NCBI GenBank assembly: GCA_964507795.1
Contig: CAZDQV010000001.1
Coordinates: 4,936-68,935, forward strand
DNA from: UMGS973 sp964507795
Lineage (GTDB): Bacteria > Bacillota > Clostridia > Peptostreptococcales > Anaerovoracaceae
Length of the DNA stretch: 64,000 nt
Direction of reading: 5' to 3'
Shown piece by piece: positions 58,675 through 64,000 of the stretch (the first letter of the stretch is position 1; every line of letters starts with the position of its first letter). Below the pieces are notes generated by a model. The model was given only the letters and a program-made list of their open reading frames with translations. It made no database searches and was not told the origin of the DNA. Both the position numbers and the translations under genes were made by a program.

Positions 58675-59928
58675 ATGGGACTTATTAAAGCAGCATTAGG
58701 ATCTGCGGGCGGCGTACTTGCAGATCAATGGAAAGAATATTTTTACTGTGAAGCAATTCCGGAGAACGTAATTGCAGTTAAGGGTGCACACCGTACTTCT
58801 GGACGCAGCAGCAACGACAGGGGCTCGGACAATATCATTTCAAACGGATCTGTAATCGCGGTTGCAGATGGACAGTGCATGATCATCGTAGATCAGGGCA
58901 GAGTTGCAGAGCTTTGTGCAGAGCCGGGTGAATTTGTTTACGACAATTCAACAGAGCCTACAATCTTTTCAGGAGACCTCAAGCAGAGCATCATGGACTC
59001 ATTCAGGAACATAGGTAAGCGTTTCACTTTTGGTGGTGAGCCACCAAAGGATCAGCGCGTTTATTTCATCAATACAAAGGAACTCATCGGAAACAAATAC
59101 GGCACACCAAGCCCGGTTCCGTTCAGAGTCGTAGACGAGCGTGCAGGTATTGACATCGACATCTCCATCCGTTGCTTTGGCGAATACAGCTACCGCATCA
59201 CTGACCCGATTCTGTTTTATACGAACGTTTGCGGCAATGTGAACGAAGACTTTACCAGGGATCGTCTTGACAGTCAACTGAAGACTGAGCTTCTGACAGC
59301 TTTGCAGCCGGCATTCGCAAGGATTTCCGAGATGGGTATCCGCTACTCAGCGCTTCCCGGCCATACGACAGAACTGTCTGAGGCACTCAATGATGTATTG
59401 TCTCAGAAATGGCGAGACCTGCGTGGACTTGAGATTGTTTCATTTGGTGTTTCTTCAGTCAAGGCAAGCGACGAAGATGAGAAGATGATCAAGGAAATGC
59501 AGCGCAACGCAGCATTTATGGATCCTACCAGAGCAGCAGCACAGCTTGTTGGTGCACAGGCAGCAGCAATGCAGTCCGCAGCAGCAAATGAAGGTGCAGG
59601 TGCAGCGATGGCATTCATGGGCATGAATATGGCTGGTCAGGCCGGCGGTGCAAATGCACAGACACTCTTCCAGATGGGCGCGCAGCAGCCACAGATGCAG
59701 GTTCAGTCGCAGCCGCAGCAAGCAGCACCAGCAGCCGTAGCAGGCTGGACATGCGGCTGCGGTGCAGTGAACAAAGGCAAGTTCTGTCCGGAGTGTGGTG
59801 CGAAGAAACCGGAAGGCGTTCCACAGTACAAGTGCGACAAGTGCGGCTGGGAACCGGATGATCCAACTCATCCACCGAAATTCTGCCCTGAGTGTGGCGA
59901 TCCGTTCGATGACGGCGACATCAGGTAA
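58675..59928 (+). CDS. SPFH-domain protein with C-terminal zinc ribbons (YdjI-like)
   Basis: The 417-residue protein has an SPFH/band-7-like core (residues about 25-290, with NVIAVKGAHRTSGRSSNDRG and VPFRVVDERAGIDIDISIRC), an Ala/Gln/Met-rich linker and two zinc-binding segments at the end: CGCGAVNKGKFCPECGAKKP and KCDKCGWEP...KFCPECGDPF. It resembles Bacillus subtilis YdjI, which works with YdjG, YdjH and the PspA protein at the membrane under envelope stress. ATG 58675 follows AAAAGGAGAAGC. YdjG-like and YdjH-like genes follow in the same operon. Confidence 0.88.
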   Translation: MGLIKAALGSAGGVLADQWKEYFYCEAIPENVIAVKGAHRTSGRSSNDRGSDNIISNGSVIAVADGQCMIIVDQGRVAELCAEPGEFVYDNSTEPTIFSGDLKQSIMDSFRNIGKRFTFGGEPPKDQRVYFINTKELIGNKYGTPSPVPFRVVDERAGIDIDISIRCFGEYSYRITDPILFYTNVCGNVNEDFTRDRLDSQLKTELLTALQPAFARISEMGIRYSALPGHTTELSEALNDVLSQKWRDLRGLEIVSFGVSSVKASDEDEKMIKEMQRNAAFMDPTRAAAQLVGAQAAAMQSAAANEGAGAAMAFMGMNMAGQAGGANAQTLFQMGAQQPQMQVQSQPQQAAPAAVAGWTCGCGAVNKGKFCPECGAKKPEGVPQYKCDKCGWEPDDPTHPPKFCPECGDPFDDGDIR

Positions 59929-59992
59929 GGCAATCAGCAGGATACAGATTGAAATAAATTCAGACAAAACGAATAAAAAGGAGGAGAATACT

Positions 59993-60760
59993 ATGGGACT
60001 GTTTGATAAAAAGTATTGTGATATTTGTGGAGAAAAAATAGGCTTGCTTGGGAATCGTAAACTCGAGGATGGCAACCTTTGCAAGAAATGTGCAGCACTA
60101 CTTTCGCCATGGTTTTCCGATCGCAAAAGCAGCACAGTAGAAGAAATCAAAGAGCAGCTTGTTTACCGCGAGGAAAACAAGCTTAAGGTTTCCGCATTCC
60201 ATACTACCAGAACACTTGGCGACAATATGAAGGTTATGCTTGATGAGGATGCCAAGAAATTCATGGTAACAAATTCAAGAAACCTGGCCGAATCCAATCC
60301 GGATGTAATGGACTTTGCAGATGTGACAGGATGTAATATCGATATTCAGGATAGAGAGTCGGAGATTATGCGTGAGGATTCAGAGGGCAACAGGACAAGC
60401 TACAACCCTCCGCGCTACGAATATTCATACGATTTTTACATCACGATTTTCGTAAACAATCCATACTTTGACGAGATCAGCTTCAAGGTAAACTCAAGCT
60501 CGGTGGATATCACGCCAGAGCCGTTACACCCGGGCATGGGTATTGGATTTAGCCCGGAGAATAATCTTGAGTACAGGAATTACAAGCAGATGTGTGAGGA
60601 AATCAAGCAGGTGCTTATGCAGGCTCGTGAGGGCGTGCGCATGCAGGCTCAGCAGGCAGCGGCTCCACAGGCAGCGGTTACCTGCCCGTATTGCGGAGCA
60701 ACTACTATGGCTGATGCAAACGGGTGTTGCGAATACTGCGGCGGAGCTTTGAATGCTTAG
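59993..60760 (+). CDS. DUF4428 zinc-ribbon protein
   Basis: The 255-residue protein opens with a DUF4428-type zinc ribbon (KKYCDICGEKIGLLGNRKLED then CKKC). A middle domain of about 170 residues follows (VSAFHTTRTLGDNMKVMLDE, YDFYITIFVNNPYFDEI), and a second zinc ribbon closes it (CPYCGATTMADANGCCEYCG). The function of DUF4428 is unknown. ATG 59993 follows AAGGAGGAGAA; the longer frame from 59795 overlaps the SPFH gene and is rejected. It sits where B. subtilis has no equivalent, between YdjI-like and YdjG-like genes, so it may be a clostridial addition to the module. Confidence 0.82.
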   Translation: MGLFDKKYCDICGEKIGLLGNRKLEDGNLCKKCAALLSPWFSDRKSSTVEEIKEQLVYREENKLKVSAFHTTRTLGDNMKVMLDEDAKKFMVTNSRNLAESNPDVMDFADVTGCNIDIQDRESEIMREDSEGNRTSYNPPRYEYSYDFYITIFVNNPYFDEISFKVNSSSVDITPEPLHPGMGIGFSPENNLEYRNYKQMCEEIKQVLMQAREGVRMQAQQAAAPQAAVTCPYCGATTMADANGCCEYCGGALNA

Positions 60761-60784
60761 ATTGACAATTAAGGCCGATGTGCA

Positions 60785-60812
60785 ATGCAAGGCTTGGAAA
60801 ACATCCTTGCAT
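60785..60812 (+). other. Intra-operon hairpin
   Basis: ATGCAAGG (60785-60792) pairs perfectly with CCTTGCAT (60805-60812) in the 112-base gap between the DUF4428 and YdjG-like genes. No T-run follows. It may mark an mRNA processing or stability boundary. Confidence 0.5.
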
Positions 60813-60872
60813 GCACGGACGCAGAGGCAAAAGAAAACGACATTAACAGCTTGTAAGAAATGAGGAAGTAAG

Positions 60873-61994
60873 ATGTCAGCACAAATCACTAATTATCAAT
60901 GCCCGGCATGCACCGGACCGCTGCATTTCGTAGGAGCATCCGGGAAGCTGGAATGTGACTATTGCGGCACGAGCTATAGTGTTGCTGAAATTGAGGCGTT
61001 CTACGCGGACAAAAACAATCAGGCAATAGATGAAGCCAGGGAAGAGGCGGCACAGGAAGGATTGCAAGAATCTGAATGGGATATATCCGGGCTCAGCGAG
61101 GACTGGGACGGCGACGCAGATAGAATGAAAGTATATTCCTGCCCGTCGTGCGGAGCAGAACTTATCTGCGACGAAACAACAGCTGCGACATCATGCCCGT
61201 ATTGCGGGAACCCAAGTATCGTTCCGGGGCGATTTGCAGGGGCTCTGAAGCCAGATTATATCATTCCATTCAAACTCAGCAAAGAAGATGCAATAAGCGC
61301 TCTCAAGAAGCATTATGCCAGGAAACCGCTTCTGCCAAAGGAGTTTTCCAGGGCAAATCACATCGAAGAAATCAAGGGCATATATGTGCCTTTCTGGATG
61401 TTTGACGCTGAGGTGGAAGGAAGCGTAAACTTCGATGCAACAAGAAGTTACACTCATAGAAAAGGCGGTTACGAGATTACTGATACGGATCACTACAAAG
61501 TTTTGCGCAGCGGAAAAATATCTTTTGAAAAAATTCCGGTAGACGCATCCAGCAAAATGCCGGACGATTATATGGACTCCATAGAACCGTATGACTACTC
61601 GGAGCTTGCGCCATTCTCCACGGCATATTTGCCGGGATTTTTGGCAGACAAGTACGATGTGACAGCCAAAGAGTGCTATGAGCGTGCAGATACCCGTTGC
61701 AGGAATTCGTTCGTGGCATCACTTGAAGAAACTGTAACCGGTTATCAGACATGCTCTGCATCAGAAACAGACATCAATCTGAAACGCGGAAAAGTGCATT
61801 ACACGTTGATTCCGGTCTGGCTCCTTACGACAAAATGGAAGGATAAGAATTTCCTGTTTGCTATGAACGGGCAGACTGGTAAGCTTGTTGGGCAGCTTCC
61901 ATCAAGTTTTGGAAAAGCAGCAGGCATATTTGCAGCAATTGCATCAGCACTCAGCGCCATCGGCGTGGCATTTGTACTGTGGCTGTGGATGTAG
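60873..61994 (+). CDS. Zinc-ribbon membrane protein (YdjG-like)
   Basis: The 373-residue protein has two zinc ribbons (YQCPACTGPLHF...CDYCG and YSCPSCGAELIC...CPYCGN), a central domain with IKGIYVPFWMFDAEVEGSV, and one membrane segment at the C-terminus (FAAIASALSAIGVAFVLWLWM). This is the layout of B. subtilis YdjG, a TFIIB-type zinc-ribbon membrane protein cotranscribed with pspA. It probably forms a membrane complex with the TPM protein encoded next. ATG 60873 follows GAGGAAGTAAG. Confidence 0.87.
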   Translation: MSAQITNYQCPACTGPLHFVGASGKLECDYCGTSYSVAEIEAFYADKNNQAIDEAREEAAQEGLQESEWDISGLSEDWDGDADRMKVYSCPSCGAELICDETTAATSCPYCGNPSIVPGRFAGALKPDYIIPFKLSKEDAISALKKHYARKPLLPKEFSRANHIEEIKGIYVPFWMFDAEVEGSVNFDATRSYTHRKGGYEITDTDHYKVLRSGKISFEKIPVDASSKMPDDYMDSIEPYDYSELAPFSTAYLPGFLADKYDVTAKECYERADTRCRNSFVASLEETVTGYQTCSASETDINLKRGKVHYTLIPVWLLTTKWKDKNFLFAMNGQTGKLVGQLPSSFGKAAGIFAAIASALSAIGVAFVLWLWM

Positions 61995-62007
61995 TAAGGA
62001 GGGCGCA

Positions 62008-62817
62008 ATGAAAAGAAAAATATTTTGTTTCTTGACAGTACTTGTGACCATGCTTGTGATGAGTGTGAATATAGCAAGTGCAGATTCCGAGTCTTCCGAA
62101 GCTACAGAGCCGCAGCTATACAATGTTACAGATGATGCGTACATTCTCACTGATGAGGAGCTTACTGAGCTTGAAACAGAGGCTGAGGCGGTTTCAGAAG
62201 AATATGGAGTAGGCGTCTATATTATCACAGTTGACAATTATCTCAACTACTATGATTGTGATAGTGTATATGAGGCGAACTATTCAATTTATCATGACTA
62301 CACAATGGGTGAGGGAGAAGGCAGAGACGGAATCATGTTGCTTCTCAGCATGGAAGATCGCGACTACTCACTGTTCAGCTATGGTGATGATAGCGAGTAT
62401 GCGTTTGATGAGTATGGTCTTGATATGTTGGAGGAGGAATTCCTCGATAATTTCAGCGAGGACGACTGGTATGGCGGATTCAGTGACTACATCGATGAAT
62501 GCGCCTCTTATCTGCAGCAGGCTCAGGATGGAGATCCGGTGAGAGAAAGCCCGCTGTTTTTTATCATAATTGCGATGGGAATTGCACTTTTTATCGCGCT
62601 TCTTGTTGTTGGAAATATGTGGATACGCATGGGTAAGGTTGCAGAGCTGACCACTGCAAACAACTACATCACAGGGCAGCTTGAAGTGACAGAAGAACAA
62701 GACACTTTCACATTCCATACACAGGTGCGCCACAAGATTCAAAGCAGCTCATCATCCGGATGCAGCAGCCATAGTGAATCAGGTGGAGGCGGTCACGGGC
62801 GCAGCGGTAAATTCTAA
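62008..62817 (+). CDS. TPM-domain membrane protein (YdjH-like)
   Basis: The 269-residue protein has a signal peptide (MKRKIFCFLTVLVTMLVMSV, cleavage near ASA), an extracellular TPM domain (YNVTDDAYILTDEELTELE, GVGVYIITVDNYL, EGRDGIMLLLSMEDRDYSLF), a membrane helix (about 183-205) and a Ser/Gly-rich cytosolic tail ending SGGGGHGRSGKF, typical of the family. ATG 62008 follows AAGGAGGGCG, 14 bases after the YdjG-like stop. It matches B. subtilis YdjH and completes the YdjG-YdjH-YdjI set. Confidence 0.88.
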   Translation: MKRKIFCFLTVLVTMLVMSVNIASADSESSEATEPQLYNVTDDAYILTDEELTELETEAEAVSEEYGVGVYIITVDNYLNYYDCDSVYEANYSIYHDYTMGEGEGRDGIMLLLSMEDRDYSLFSYGDDSEYAFDEYGLDMLEEEFLDNFSEDDWYGGFSDYIDECASYLQQAQDGDPVRESPLFFIIIAMGIALFIALLVVGNMWIRMGKVAELTTANNYITGQLEVTEEQDTFTFHTQVRHKIQSSSSSGCSSHSESGGGGHGRSGKF

Positions 62818-62859
62818 ACCTGCTGCTCAGTGAGATTATCCCAAAGAAAGGAAAAGAAA

Positions 62860-63489
62860 ATGAAAAAGATTATGAAGAGAGTAAGTGTTATTACACTTTC
62901 CCTGATACTTGTATTATGCCTTGCCGGTTGCGGAAGCAAGCCTGACTCAGCTGTAAAGACATTTTGTGATGCACTCAAGGGCTTTGACCTTGCAGTGGCT
63001 CGTGATTGTTTGCAAAATCCGTCTGAAGGAGATGAAACCCTTGCTTCAGAAGAGGAAATAGCTGAAGGCCTGGGCTCCGAACAATTTCTGGATTATCTGA
63101 AGGAATGTGCTGCAAAGATGACATACGAGATTGGAGAAATTGTTGAAGATGGTGATACCGCTACAGTGGCGGTAAAGTTCACGTATACTGATGTCAGCCC
63201 GGTTATGACAGCGGCACTTGGCGATTACCTGATCAAAGGATTTTCAATGGCTTTATCAGGCTCTGACGAATCAGACCTTGAAGATCTGCTGTTTGATACA
63301 TTTATGGAGAAAACCGAGACTGAAGAAACTACAACTGCAACCTGCGATGCTACCTTTGACTGTGTCAGGGCTGATGGAGAATGGAAGATTGATACGCTCT
63401 CCGAAGATGCAGGGACAGCTGTTATAAATGTTCTGACAGGCAATATGGCTACAGCAATTGATGAATGGAGCAGCAATTGGGACGAATAA
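62860..63489 (+). CDS. Lipoprotein of unknown function (DUF4878-like)
   Basis: The 209-residue protein has a lipobox ending LAGC (C24) and a small helical/sheet domain starting SAVKTFCDALKGFDLAVARD, like the NTF2-type DUF4878 lipoproteins. It ends in an acidic, Trp-containing tail. ATG 62860 follows AAAGGAAAAGA. As the last conserved gene after the TPM gene it is probably part of the same envelope module, facing outward. No enzymatic motif is visible. Confidence 0.8.
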   Translation: MKKIMKRVSVITLSLILVLCLAGCGSKPDSAVKTFCDALKGFDLAVARDCLQNPSEGDETLASEEEIAEGLGSEQFLDYLKECAAKMTYEIGEIVEDGDTATVAVKFTYTDVSPVMTAALGDYLIKGFSMALSGSDESDLEDLLFDTFMEKTETEETTTATCDATFDCVRADGEWKIDTLSEDAGTAVINVLTGNMATAIDEWSSNWDE

Positions 63490-63514
63490 AAGATTTATTG
63501 AAGGCTATATGTAA

Positions 63515-63877
63515 ATGAAAAAATGACGCAAACTTGTAGTTCTTGAATACGAGTTTGGTACACCAAGAGGGTACGAACAGTGGCTGGTAGAAGGAAATGA
63601 AGTGTTTAACCCTAACTGCATATATGACAAAAAATGCAGCAAGCTGCTGAGTCTGACTGGAGATACTGAAGGTGATGTTTCAGGATATGTTGAAGAAATT
63701 ATGTGCAGTGGAACTGATGAATGCCTTTTGCACTACACTATGATGGCATATACCGAGGACAATACGCTCAAGATGGCTGCAATTCTCCTGGTACCGGAGA
63801 ATATGACGGCATTCACAACATACAACACTACAAAGAGCGGCAGTAAATATTGGGTAAAATACACTCTGCCAAAATAA
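63515..63877 (+). pseudogene. Unknown small gene with an in-frame TGA at codon 4
   Basis: ATG 63515, preceded by GAAGG, reads MKK, then TGA (63524-63526), then an open frame continuing RKLVVLEYEFGTPRGYEQWL to TAA at 63877. A single TGG to TGA change would explain it. The remaining frame can start only at GTG 63602 (91 residues), without a good ribosome site. The product is unknown; it has an N-C-I-Y-D-K-K-C motif and no membrane segment. Without the stop it would be a 120-residue protein downstream of the lipoprotein gene. Confidence 0.55.
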
Positions 63878-63933
63878 AAAAGTATCTGTGCAATTGGCAA
63901 GACGCGAATTGCAGTAAATAAAATTTATCCGAA

Positions 63934-63976
63934 TGTGTCGTAAAACCCTAGCTTAAGCTATGGGGATATAAGACAC
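63934..63976 (+). repeat. Hairpin resembling an IS200/IS605 element end
   Basis: An inverted repeat centred on GCTTAAGC (63950-63957), flanked by CCCTA and TATGGG, lies within an outer GTGTC/GACAC pair (63936-63940 and 63972-63976). Small C/G-tipped hairpins of this type are found at the ends of IS200/IS605 (tnpB-carrying) elements. No transposase is visible, so it may be a remnant or the edge of an element beyond the window. Confidence 0.3.
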
Positions 63977-64000
63977 ATCCATCGAATTTACGCAAGTAAT

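Noticed and set aside
63524..63526. TGA read as selenocysteine or tryptophan
   Set aside because: No SECIS-like stem was seen next to it, and TGA acts as a normal stop elsewhere in the window, for example in the DUF3791 gene; a point mutation is simpler.

Overview
The window looks like a piece of chromosome from a low-to-moderate G+C Gram-positive anaerobe of the class Clostridia. Supporting signs are purine-rich AGGAGG ribosome sites with frequent GTG and TTG starts, a T-box ahead of valS, the rpsF-ssb-rpsR order, a group II ECF transporter core, a sodium-pump decarboxylase beta subunit, a sortase-anchored thioester adhesin and many intrinsic terminators. A placement near Anaerovoracaceae (Family XIII) or Lachnospiraceae is only a guess. 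No rRNA, CRISPR array, prophage or intact transposase is visible.

Layout. 1-8.5 kb: an amino-acid permease, a DUF4143 ATPase with three operator-like repeats, an EamA exporter, a PLP aminotransferase and glutamine synthetase, then a small DUF3990/DUF3791 cassette that resembles a toxin-antitoxin locus. 8.5-15.5 kb: T-box-valS-folC-lipid kinase-acetyltransferase, then glyA. 15.6-24 kb: a phosphorelay set made of an Hpt protein, a solute-binding lipoprotein fused to a 5'-nucleotidase-type C-terminal domain, two hybrid histidine kinases and a receiver-HD-GYP protein. 24-29.7 kb: an MBOAT remnant beside a palindromic repeat, an OmpR-type two-component pair, ecfA1-ecfA2-ecfT-trmB and tRNA-Lys. 30-38.4 kb: an orphan decarboxylase beta subunit, a TGS-domain nucleoside kinase, a LytTR regulator with a split or decayed GHKL kinase, a short terminated transcript, a PfoR-like membrane protein, aspartokinase and an SGNH hydrolase. 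38.5-45 kb: a 2074-residue thioester adhesin behind an attenuator-like leader. 45-48.6 kb: rpsF-ssb-rpsR, proC, a NUDIX hydrolase and a XerD-type recombinase. 48.6-54.6 kb: a receiver-GGDEF protein, a Cache-GGDEF-EAL protein and a secreted FN3-NlpC/P60 protein. 54.7-64 kb: a 7TM sensor, a histidine kinase and a NarL-type regulator, divergent from an operon encoding a receiver-like protein, SPFH, DUF4428, zinc-ribbon (YdjG-like), TPM (YdjH-like) and lipoprotein products.

The most distinctive property is the density of signalling genes: about fourteen kinase, regulator, Hpt or cyclic-di-GMP genes in 64 kb. The best candidate for a little-described system is the right-hand end, where an envelope-stress module like Bacillus subtilis ydjGHI, but without a pspA gene in view, lies head-to-head with a three-protein sensory cascade and begins with a degenerate receiver. 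Other candidates are the binding-protein/hybrid-kinase/Hpt/HD-GYP set and the helically phased AACGGGGCAA repeats at the DUF4143 ATPase promoter.
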